The position numbers and the translations under genes were made by a program. 64,000 bases of DNA from Marthasterias glacialis. Its lineage: Eukaryota > Echinodermata > Asteroidea > Forcipulatida > Asteriidae. Positions 34,086 through 44,300 of the stretch are shown here, in pieces; positions within the stretch are counted from its first letter, which is position 1, and every line of letters begins with the position of its first letter. Location: assembly GCA_911728455.2 (NCBI GenBank), contig OU452236.1, forward strand, positions 8,364,171 through 8,428,170, in the 5' to 3' direction. The notes under the pieces were generated by a model. The model did not search any database and was not told where the DNA came from. It was given only the letters and a program-made list of their open reading frames with translations.

Positions 34086-35957
34086 TTGCAGGGTGTGTTT
34101 GCTGGTGAATCCAGCGATGAGAACTCTAGTGAGTTTTCGGAGGAAGAATTCTCGGATGCCTCTTCATATGAGATACCAGAGGACGACTCCGAAATTTCTA
34201 CTTCAGAGAGTGAGGAAGATGCTCCTCCACCCCGAAAGAAACGGCTTGCATTTATCCCGCCGAAGCAGGCCCCTCCACCGCCGGCCCCCGCCCAGCCAGC
34301 TGCCCCTGCCCAGCCAGTCGCCCCTGTCCAGCCAACTGCTCCAGCCCAGCCAGCCACCCCAGCCCAAAGGGGTCGCCCAGCAAAACGGGGTCGCACACCA
34401 CCAGCCGCCCCGGCCCAGCCAGCTTGTGCTGGCCAAGTTACATCGAGAGACGGGACGGTGTGGAGCAACCAACCATGCACAGCTTCGAGAATGGCACCTG
34501 CAAACATCCTCACTCAAGAAATGGGCCCTAAGAATCTGGGAGAAGCATCATCACCGCTTGAGCTTTTCAGCATCTTCATCCCCCTCACCATGCTGCAAAC
34601 CATCCTGCATTACACCAATGCAGAGGGGCTGGCCAAGAGAGGACGGGGTTGGATCGACGTCGGGATGATGGAGATGCGCGCATTCATCGGCCTCCTCTTC
34701 TTTCTCGGTCTGACCAAATCGGGCCATGAAAGAGTGAAGTCATTCTGGCAACCGGGTTTCTTCTCCAGACCACTGTGCGAGTGCACCATGGCAGGGAAGC
34801 GGTTCCAGGAAATTCTTGCAGTGATGTGCTTTGATGACAAGACCACTCGAACACAGCGCAAGCAGACTGATAAGTTTGCGCCTATCAGGGATGTTTTCGA
34901 GATGTTCCGATCTGCCCTCACCCGCCATTTCAGCCCAAGTGACAGCCTCACAGTGGACGAACAGTTGGTGGCTTTCCGGGGACGCTGCAGCTTCAAGCAG
35001 TGCATGCCTAAAAAAAAAGCGAAGTACGGACTAAAATTTTGGGCAGCAGTGGACAGCCGCACCAACTACACTTACAATATGCAGCCATACATCGGCAAAG
35101 AACAGGGCCAAAGAGAAACTCAGCTTGGTGCTCGAGTGGTCAAAGATATGGTGGAACCCCTATATGGCACTGGACGCAACGTCACAGCCAGTAATTTCTT
35201 CGTCAGCAAGGCGTTGGCTGACTACCTTTGGACGAAGAACATGACCCTCGTCGGCACAATCAAAGGTAATCGGAAGGAGGTTCCTGACGACATGTGTAAA
35301 GAACAAACCCGAGGCAGGCCGGTAAAGTCGTCTCACTTCCGATTCACGGGAACGAACACTCTCGTTTCATTTGTGCCGAAGCAGTACAGAAATGTACTGC
35401 TTCTGTCATCGATGCATCACGATGCCACCACCAATCCAACGAGCAAAAAGCCCGAGATAATTGAATTTTACAACTCAACCAAGGCCGGTGTAGACACTGT
35501 GGACCAGATGTGTAGTGTCTACAACTGTGCCCGCATCTCCAACAGATGGCCAAAGGTGGTTTTTTTCCACATTTTGAACTGCGCTGGCATCAATGCCTAT
35601 GTGCTCTTCAAGCAGCTCCATCCCCGCCCAAGCACAACCCGGCATGAATTCCTGAAGCAACTCATCATGGCCCTCACACAACCGCAGATGGAACTCAGAC
35701 GGCAGCATCCAGAACGCCTCCGCGCACACACCATACATGCGTTTACCTATGTTGGCAGGAAAGTTGAACCCCCAGCTCGTCAACAGCAACAACCCCCAAC
35801 CCGGGTTCAGTCAGCAAGGTGCCGGCTGTGTCCCACAGGAGAACGGCGGAGGTCATCGCGAGTGTGCAAGGAATGCAAGCGCTTCGTCTGCATGCAGCAC
35901 TCCACCGTCCAAACAGCCAGGACCTTTGAGTGTCAAGAGTGTGCTATTCACATTTAG
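34086..35957 (+). CDS. piggyBac-family transposase copy 2 (catalytic Asp replaced by Ser)
   Basis: About 623 codons, with the same architecture as copy 1 and the natural TAG stop after CAIHI. It has the first catalytic Asp D291 and the last pair D470/D473. Ser369 stands where the second Asp is expected, with spacings 78 and 101 again. An added Pro/Ala-rich insert (APAQPAAPAQPVAPVQPTAP and more, about residues 67-107) ends in RGRPAKRGR at residues 95-103, an AT-hook-like motif absent from copy 1. As in copy 1 the frame opens at a TTG after a plausible acceptor (GATGCTTTGCAG) with no in-frame ATG. The Ser change in both copies means it predates the duplication. Yet both frames stay open for about 600 codons, so either the duplication is recent or the protein is kept for a non-transposition role. 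Confidence 0.9.
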   Translation: MQGVFAGESSDENSSEFSEEEFSDASSYEIPEDDSEISTSESEEDAPPPRKKRLAFIPPKQAPPPPAPAQPAAPAQPVAPVQPTAPAQPATPAQRGRPAKRGRTPPAAPAQPACAGQVTSRDGTVWSNQPCTASRMAPANILTQEMGPKNLGEASSPLELFSIFIPLTMLQTILHYTNAEGLAKRGRGWIDVGMMEMRAFIGLLFFLGLTKSGHERVKSFWQPGFFSRPLCECTMAGKRFQEILAVMCFDDKTTRTQRKQTDKFAPIRDVFEMFRSALTRHFSPSDSLTVDEQLVAFRGRCSFKQCMPKKKAKYGLKFWAAVDSRTNYTYNMQPYIGKEQGQRETQLGARVVKDMVEPLYGTGRNVTASNFFVSKALADYLWTKNMTLVGTIKGNRKEVPDDMCKEQTRGRPVKSSHFRFTGTNTLVSFVPKQYRNVLLLSSMHHDATTNPTSKKPEIIEFYNSTKAGVDTVDQMCSVYNCARISNRWPKVVFFHILNCAGINAYVLFKQLHPRPSTTRHEFLKQLIMALTQPQMELRRQHPERLRAHTIHAFTYVGRKVEPPARQQQQPPTRVQSARCRLCPTGERRRSSRVCKECKRFVCMQHSTVQTARTFECQECAIHI

Positions 35958-35974
35958 ACTGTTGATTGTTGTAG

Positions 35975-36445
35975 CCTTTTGCTGATCATGGACATTTGGA
36001 GTCATTGACATTTGGAGTTCACTTCAATTTTGTTTTACAATCATGCCAATAATGTTTATTTGATTCACTTTCAATTCACCAGTTTCTTTTTGTAAATATT
36101 TGGGGGAGGTCAAGTTTTCCAATCAGCAGTTTGGTTTTCTAATTTCATGATCATGGGCATTTGGTGGTCACTTTTGTTTTCCAATCTTGCCAATAATTTT
36201 TGTTACTTGTTTCACTTTTGATTCACCATTTTCTTCTTTGTAAATATTGGGGGGGTCAAGTTTTCCAATCAGCAGTTTGGTTTTCTAATTTTATGATCAC
36301 GGGTTGTTTTACAATCATGTCAATAATGTTTGTTATTTGATTCACTTTTCATTCACCAGTTTCTTCTTTGTGAATATTGGGGGGGGGGGGTCAAGTTTTC
36401 CAATCAGCAGTTTGGTTTTATAATTTCACGATCATGGGCATTTGG
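35975..36445 (+). repeat. Minisatellite downstream of transposase copy 2
   Basis: Four monomers containing CATGATCATGGGCATTTGG or shortened forms, GTAAATATT plus a G-run, and TTTTCCAATCAGCAGTTTGG. Monomer number and internal deletions differ from copy 1. Confidence 0.8.
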
Positions 36446-36900
36446 TGTTTACATTTTTGCTTTCAAATATATTTTTGATTGTGTTGTTATTGAAGATTTT
36501 GAGTGTATGAGAATAAAACACTGTTGCACTCATCTCCTGTTTCTGTTGTTATTTTATTCTCCTCCATTTTCTTACTCCCAAATGAAAATGCAATAGGCCT
36601 TTGTACACATTATGTTACACTTTGTTAACAGGTGCATTTTCCTCTGTAGCCAGTGGGGGCCCATGGTCCACTGAGCACCAGCTGAAAGCGCCCATGTAAA
36701 CAAAGTGTGGTGTTGTCTGCACATATCTCCAGTATTGACCCAAGAATAAAAGATAACCGGATATAACAGGACATGCAAATCTCTGAAACTCCAATTCACC
36801 AATTATGGGGATTAAAATAGCTTTGGATTTGCTGGAGGGGGTTTTTGACATAAAAAACTGAGTGGTGATAAAAATCTCCTTGTAGGTCCACCTCGTAAAT

Positions 36901-37448
36901 TGTTTGGATTCAAGGGTTGAACAATTTTGACGAGTTGAAACTAACCAAGTGTATTAAATAAACCAACTTATTTTATTATTTGTTTTAATTATTATTTACG
37001 AATTTATAATTATTTATTTATTTTTTTTTTTTTGGGGGGGGCGGGGTTTCCAAGACACTTTTGATCCTGTTGAGACAAAAAAATCGACAGAGGGCGCTAT
37101 CACCCTACGAACTCTGACGAAGACAAACCCGTCAATAGAGGTCGCTGTAGCGTTTGAAGTGTTTTTCATTGAGTTTCCCACCGACTAAAAAATTAAATAA
37201 TCCGCTACTGCTAGTATCAGTAATGTAAATAAGTCGACAAGAAAACATGATGAAGGTAAAGCTGCAAGTGCAAGTATATTAATGGGTTGCTAAATTGACA
37301 AGGATAGTCTGGAAGTTACTATGTGAGTAATCAGTTTTTATTTTACGTGCTTATCGTCGATTTGTCGAAAAGGTAAACAACTTCCTACCCGCGGCCACTG
37401 ACTGTAGTGTAGCACTACTAGTACTACACTACTGCTAGACAGTAGTAG
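36901..37448. other. Gene-free stretch
   Basis: T-run and G-run near 37021-37042. I see no exon. Confidence 0.4.
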
Positions 37449-38092
37449 TGTTCCGTCCCAACTTGAGAATCGCCCCAACTATAGTTGGGATCGCAGTAAA
37501 TAGAGAGTACCATCGGAGCCTGTACTATACTATGTGGACATGGAGGCAAAATTAGCGATGCCACCCCCCCCCCCCCACACACACAGAATGTGATATGTCT
37601 GCACAAACGACAACACAATACTGAAAGTGTTAATAATGACAATGTTCATTTCTTCAATTCTTTTTAACGAGATGGACAAGAATAAAAAATGAAAAAAGTA
37701 TGAAGTTATTAAGACCACTTTATTTTAGCACTTGATAACATTTGAGACGAATTAGAATTTTGGTTTCCGAGAGAAGGGAAATTAAATCTGAACTTAAGAA
37801 ACTGAAAACATCACCTGTCATATGTGTCCCCTGTTAGAACCCTCTAAAAAAGACACTTGTAACCCATATGTTATGTACATAATTAATTATGATGAGTTAG
37901 CGTCCGAGAGGACCGATACTATTAACAATCAACCAAAGGGCCTTTTCCAAACCTCGCCTTTGGCAGCGGCTCCGCTTTTGTGTAGAGCTGCATGGGCGAT
38001 CCCAACTATAGTTGGGGCGCCCCAACAATAACACTCAAGTTGGGACCAGTCCCAACTATAGTTGGGGCGATTGTCAAGTTGGGACGGAACAG
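37449..38092. mobile_element. DNA element with TGTTCCGTCCC ends
   Basis: TGTTCCGTCCCAACTTGAG at the left and CAAGTTGGGACGGAACA at the right. Subterminal CCCAACTATAGTTGGG palindromes occur once near the left end and twice near the right. The flanks are both AGTAGTA-rich, so a 6-8 bp duplication is likely but cannot be phased. No transposase recognised; the longest frame is about 70 codons. Confidence 0.75.
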
Positions 38093-38234
38093 TAGTACTA
38101 GCACTAGTGTGTAGTGTAGCAGTGTACTGCTACTGACTGGCCAACTAACTGTTAAGTGTCATGATTATTTGTAGCTTTGCCTCTATTTTCTTCCACCATG
38201 CCTTTAATATAGCTTAGTCTTATCTTAGACATAT

Positions 38235-39067
38235 TTAGCCCCACTAGTGTGGCAAGGATTTTTGACATCGGTTGAATCCTTAGCCACACGTCCAACTCCA
38301 AGTCTATCTTATGTGCAGCTCGTCCCCCAATCCGCCGCACCGAAACCTAACGGGTACGGCGCTGGATTTTAACCAACTAAATGTGTTCACGTACCTCTTA
38401 GCTTCCCTCCGGTACTTTGGCTGTTGAAGTTACTAACCTTATTAAGGGCAAATATTCATTTGAATTTTGCTCAAAATTACTCCACACAAATAGAATATCG
38501 GCTAGCGATCGGGGCCATTTTGATTACCCAGAATGCAATGCCATCACGAAGTCACGAGAGTGCAAGAACAATTCAGCGGCTGTTTCACGTGACAGCTACA
38601 GCTAATGAAACAGCTTAGAATACAAAATGCATGGAGTCAGAAAAAGTGCATGCACCAAATCTATGCGTGGCATTGGTTGCATGCACGCATAGTTTGGTAC
38701 TTGCACTTTTTCTAACTCCATTCTGAAATTGATTTTATACTCTCGCGCCACACGTGATTTCGTGATGGCATTGCATTCTGGGTAATCAAAATGGCCCCGA
38801 TCGCTAGCCAATATCTATTTGTGTGGAGTAATTTTGAGCAAAATTCAAATGATTATTTGCCCTTCATAAGGTTAGTAACTTCAACAGCCAAAGTACCGGA
38901 GGGAAGCTAAGAGGTACGTGAACACATTTAGTTGGTTAAAATCCAGCGCGGCACCCGTTAGGTTTCGGTGCGGTGGATTGGGGGACGAGCTGCACAAAAG
39001 ATAGACTTGGACGTGTGGCTAAGGATTCAACCGATGTCAAAAATCCTTGCCACACTAGTGGGGCTAA
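38235..39067. repeat. 833-bp foldback with arms of about 330 bp and a nested inner hairpin
   Basis: AGCCCCACTAGTGTGGCAAG near 38236 pairs with CTTGCCACACTAGTGGGGCT near 39047. The arms match with few differences down to GCATTGCATTCTGGGTAATC. An inner palindrome (GAGTCAGAAAAAGTGCATGC with GCACTTTTTCTAACTCC) fills the centre at about 38632-38725. No transposase. The high arm similarity suggests youth. Confidence 0.9.
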
Positions 39068-39079
39068 GACATATTGTTT

Positions 39080-39860
39080 AACTTTCAGACCAGATATGTT
39101 GTTCTAAGGGCAACAAGGCAGTTTTTACGAAAGGGCTTTGCAAAAAGTTCAGACTACAATTTGGATTCACATTAGACCCAGTAACTGGGGCATTAAGTAC
39201 TCCCTCTCTCGTACACTAACAAAAAAACTGGAAAAAAAGGACGAATCTGATCACGAGTTTGGCAAAAACTAGTCAAAACAGAGCAGTGCTGACTCGACAC
39301 TGAAACTTCTGAATCCCTGTAAAGAGACCAGCATTTCAAACACTCTTCAGTCTCCTCTCGATGACTAGAGCAGGCTAGTCGAAATGTTGAGACCACTTAA
39401 TGAACTAACTCTGCAGCAGTGAAGTTAACCACAAGAAGTCCCCTCGATCCACTTCACAAAAGTAGAAGTCTCGGCCAATTTCCTACCTCCCTGTAATTAA
39501 TTAATAGACAGTTCTTTTCTGAACTGAGTTGTCCCTCTGAATTCAGAAATCTACTCCGCGGCTGTAGAATAATAACAGGACAAGGTCTCACAAGAACAAT
39601 CTACTGGATATAGCAAAGTAGATATAATCACATGGTGTTACCGCAAACCAAATATACATTGATACCTCACCATGCAATGCCTCAAAACCTATAAAAATTA
39701 ACTTGGATTAGACATGATATAGGGGGCCCAGTATAAAAGTTAGTCTACATCTAGCCATGAGCGCTGCATTTTTACATCCTGTTGGTTGGAGAAGACTGGA
39801 GTAATGCACCAGAACCAGAACTAATTTTACTCCTTCATTGTTGTATTTTTTCGTCACAGA
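39080..39860. other. Gene-free stretch with a hammerhead-like motif
   Basis: Near 39360 the sequence GATGACTAGAGCAGGCTAGT is followed by CGAAATGTTGAGACC. A short stem (GACTAG/CTAGTC) is bordered by GATGA-like and CGAAA elements. A related but more degenerate copy is at about 55968-56005. Otherwise nothing recognised. Confidence 0.35.
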
Positions 39861-40044
39861 GAACAGAGATGGAGTAGATGAAAGTAACAGCTGGATGATT
39901 AGCCATGTGGGTAATGAAGCGCATCCAAACACTCGATACGTCATCCTGTATAATGACATCATATGGACGATAAGTTCCGTATCCACGGCAACACGCTGGG
40001 TACTATGGGAGCTTATAAGTCCAGACCATCATCATCTTGTTCAG
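39860..40044 (+). CDS. Possible orphan exon (weak)
   Basis: A 185-bp open block after a pyrimidine-rich acceptor (TATTTTTTCGTCACAG), ending CAG|GTGTGT. The translation (NSWMISHVGNEAHPNTRYVI and on) matches no family I know. Its exit phase (0) does not fit the entry phase of the ankyrin exon at 41210, so it is not simply the upstream exon of that gene. Confidence 0.2.
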
Positions 40045-41209
40045 GTGTGTTACATTTTGAATCTAAATGATCGTTGAAAATGGAGGGGTGGAGTTTATGG
40101 ATTTGGGCTATTTACCCCGTTCACTAACGCCACAGGCAGCTACTGTCTGCCACGCTTGCAATTTGGGACTGACATTGTACAGGTAAATGCTGCGTCGCCT
40201 AAAATACCCATTACACTGTATAACACACAGGGACATTGACTCCCCAAGTGATGCAGCCAGGGATATTGTGATGACGTCGTTGGGTGAATTGAGTCAAAAG
40301 CCCCTTTCGAAATCACGACTTCAGCTTAGGGCTTAGGGTTCAGTCAGTTATTTTGGAAATGCACGCTTTTGGTAAGGGGCTTCGAATAGGCATAAAGCCT
40401 TGTACTTTTGACAAGTATTGCCAGTGGTGTCCAACCATACATCATCAGTCTGTCGTACGTCCTTTCCCCGCGGTCTTGATGCGCCCATTTACATGACAAA
40501 AATCTTCAACTTACTGTCAAAGGCAGTTTTCAATGTGCGAAACAGGATGCTACTCCCGAGACTTTTTTTTAGGTATATCCATTCGGACCTACGTATAGTT
40601 GAAAAAAAAACTCCAAGAATTTATCGAGGATCAGCAGGAACATTGGAACGCACATCATTCGGTCAGATAACGATATGGAGATGAAACCGAGGTTTTTCAA
40701 AAGATGAAAGTCTCTGAAACTTGTCCCACATCCTTACACGGTCTTATCACAAGTCGTTGAATGATATAAAACTAAGACCACAGCCGAGATGACGTGGTCA
40801 AGGTAATAATGTACGACGACTTAACCAAACCTAGACCCAAGCCGAAGAAGACAAAAGCGAAACAGAAGAGTTAACCCTACTTGGCATTTTTGCGAATGTG
40901 CCCTCTATTGATACTGCTAGAGAGTAACGCACATCATCATTATCATCATCATTATTCCTCCAGCTTGCTATCACTTGCCAATGTCTCCGCACCCAGTCCT
41001 GTTAAGTTTATGGATTGTAGCTCTTTGTCCGTTAAAATTCCCTCCATTTTCTCCTGGCCTTTGGTTGCCAATCTTTTGATTACAAATTCTTAACCCCCAT
41101 CAGAGCTCAACTTCATAGAGGTGCCTAACTTTTACCTACAGGTGCCTTTGAATGCATTCAGCTGCATTAGGGTTGTCTTCTAATGTCCGTTCTAATGTTA
41201 CTGTTACAG
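40045..41209. other. Region upstream of the ankyrin gene's first recognised exon
   Basis: The first coding exon with the start codon should lie here or further upstream, but I could not identify it. Confidence 0.35.
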
Positions 41210-41321
41210 AAGCATGGTTAAAGCGAGTCAGTGACAGCTACTCCTCCCTGAGAACCAGAATTACTCTGGACACTAACGTTAATAAAGAGACTGAACTCAG
41301 TGCACTACAACAGGCTTGTTG
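41210..41321 (+). CDS. Ankyrin gene, exon a (N-terminal helix)
   Basis: Acceptor TACTGTTACAG, donor TTG|GTAAGT. Enters needing one base and exits with two (TG). Encodes [20 protein letters not shown] and the start of the linker to the repeats. Confidence 0.75.
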
Positions 41322-44300
41322 GTAAGTGGTCATTATAGATACAAATGTCTGAACCAATACATGCCGGATGACGTGTATAAACACCACTAATTTCCGAGCC
41401 AGCAAACGGGATGCACACACTGTGCAACGCTTCGTTTCACCGACACAAAGAGGACAGATGGTGCTTAATTTTTTGCCAATTTTTGGCCATTATGTGGGGG
41501 TTGTTGTTTAATCCTCAATTCCAAACCTGTGTCCGAGTTTCAGCCTTGTTTTCACCCACACAAAGAGGACAGATGGTGCTGAATGTTTTGCCAATTTTTG
41601 CCCATTATGTGGGGGGGGGGGTTTATCCTCAATTTCAAACCTGTGTCCGAGTTTTCAGCCTTGGTTTTGGTTTTGCAACTCACGGTGCGTGAATTTGACA
41701 TTTCTCGATAGATAAAACAAAAATCCAAGTGCTCCAAAGAGAATCTTTTTTCTCTTGGCTTTGTCAAGTCAAGGTTTCTTTGTGCCAGCGGTGCTCTCAA
41801 AGAAAAATGATTGCGGCAATTCCAAGAAAATAATCCCATCAGGCTGGACGGGAAAAAAAGGAAGATTCCCGGCGGCAACTGGTTAAACCATCTTGCTATC
41901 TTTACATATCATCAGGGTCCTGTGGTAGGCACTGTGGGCTGACATAAAGCTTGATGACCTCCAATGAAGCACTTTGAAAATTCCCTCTCCCGACCAAACT
42001 GTAGAGGGCGCCCTGTATTGCAAATCACCTGTATTGTGAAAGAAAATATCACCAAAAAGTGAACTAAATATGTTTTTGTTTGTTTTGCAGTGATGATGAC
42101 ATTGACGAGGTCCTACAGTTAATTGACGACACAAACATTTATGAGAAGACAGAAAGTGGCGGGCACACATTACTGCACCTGTGCTGCATGGTTGGAGGTA
42201 AGTCTCATAATTGACTGTCACAGATCAATTACTTGGGCCCAATTTCATAGAGCTGCACAAGCAGAAATATTGCTTATAGCGTGTCGTGTCCAAGCGGTCT
42301 AGTGCACTGGACTCAAGTTCTGGTTGTTAAGTCATCGGGGTGTGGGTTCGAATCTCGGTCATGACACTTGTGTCCTTAAGCAAGATGCTTTACTATAATT
42401 GCTTCTCTTCACCCAGGGGTATAAATGGGTACCTGCGAGGGTAGAGGTTGATATTGTGTTTGAAAAAGCCTGCGGAGCACCACAGCAGCTCGGGGCTGTA
42501 TACTCCCCAGGGAGCTGAGAAAGATTACAGGAATGTTATTGGCCCAGTGACCAGGGCACTAATGTAAAGCACATTGAGACGTTATTGTGAAATGCACTAT
42601 ATAAGAACTAGTTATTATTATTACTATTATTTTTATTATTAATTGTTTTTTATTGCGTTATTCCTAGGGTGCAAGAGTGCAGTACGTTTGTTAGCTAGAA
42701 TAGGTACACGCATCAACAGTCTGAGCGCAAGGGGATTCGCACCTCTGCATATTGCAAGTTTTAAGGTGAGACCTAGGCTCAGTGATTCATCTTTTAAAAG
42801 TCTAGTCTGTTACCTCTGTGGGGCTGGGTTCGAATCCCACACACAAGCTGTCCACAACATTTAGTTTCGATCCCCAGTTGGTTTAACTTGTTTACACAAA
42901 CTAAATCCCCTGTGTTTCTTTTCACTTTTACAAATTTAAACTGTTCCTTTCCTTGCCTCTGTAGGGCTGGGTTCGATTCCCACAGACTCTTCTCCACAAC
43001 AGTGGTTTTGAACCTCAATTTGTTTTACTCATCAACACAAATCCCCTGGGGATCCACCCAGCACTTAAAAAATCAATGTGTTCCCTTTTTGACTCTATGG
43101 GACTAGGTTCGAATCCCGCACACTCTCCACCACAACATTGGGTTTCGATTGCCAATCTGTTTCACTGATGCACACGAATTAAATCCCCTGGGTTTCCGCC
43201 TAGCACCTAAAAATTCAACTTGTTCCTTTCTTTGCCTCTGTAGGGCTTGGTTCGAATCCCACACTGTGGTCCACAACAGTGGGTTGTGATACCCAATTGA
43301 ATCACATGGTTTACACAAGTAAATTTCCCTGGGTTTCCCTCACTACCCAAAAATTCAACTTGTTCCTTTCCTTGCCTCTGTAGGGCTAGGTTCGAATCCC
43401 ACTCACTTTCATCCACAACTTTAGGTTTCAATTCTAAATAACAAATAAAGCTTTCCACAAACAAACAATACTTCACTGGGCTTCCTCCTTGATCCTATAT
43501 GTTCAATGTGTCCCATACCACTAGGAGGTCAAATTACCACTTGAAATACTCACTGTACCCCAGGCAAGAGTCCAGTAATTTTAGCATTTGGCCAGTAACC
43601 CCCAAACTAAACAAGCCCGACAGTCTAGTGGTTTTCTAAACCTTTACAAACTGTAGCGTGTCGTGGCCAAGCGGGTAAGAACACCGGACTCAAGCTCTGG
43701 TGTTTCTGATCAGCAGATTTTGGGTTCCAGTCCCGGTCGTGACACTTGTGTCCTTAAGCAAGATACTAACAATTATTACTGCGTCCTTCGGATGGGACAT
43801 AAAGCTGTTGGTCCCATGTGTTATGTAATGCACATAAAAGAACCCAGTGCACTTATCACAAAGAGAAGGGGTTCACCCCGGTGTTCCTGGTTTGATCGGC
43901 TGCAGATTGCGCCACAGCACCTTGTTAACGGTTACAGGGTGCTACGTAAAGGAACAGGTATTATACTTCAAAACGTAACTCCACATGCCTCGCAGGAAAA
44001 AATACACCCATCGGGTGTGATAAAGCACTATATAAGAACATCATATGGTATTATAAACACATACTTCTGAGAAATTTATAAAACTACACTTCAGTCTTTC
44101 AATTCGCAACTTCCCCCTAAATGTGAAGCAAGTATTAAACAAGAAAGAAGTATTTTAAGTCTCGTAACAAGTTGTCTGGTTCAGTTAAAGTTCTAAGTTA
44201 CAAGACCTGTGGGCTAGTGGGAAAGTCACTTGAAATGGGAGCCCTGTACCATCAAGTATTTTAAACAAAGTTTACCAATAAATGTAATCAGTGTATTGTA

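Larger units (their letters stand above)
32134..36900 (+). repeat. Segmental duplication, copy 2 (with piggyBac)
   Basis: Counterpart of 27240-31760. It starts with the unit intron after module copy 8, then the hairpin MITE at 32557-32647, the extra 600 bp, a SINE, a MITE, the transposase and the minisatellite. Confidence 0.85.
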
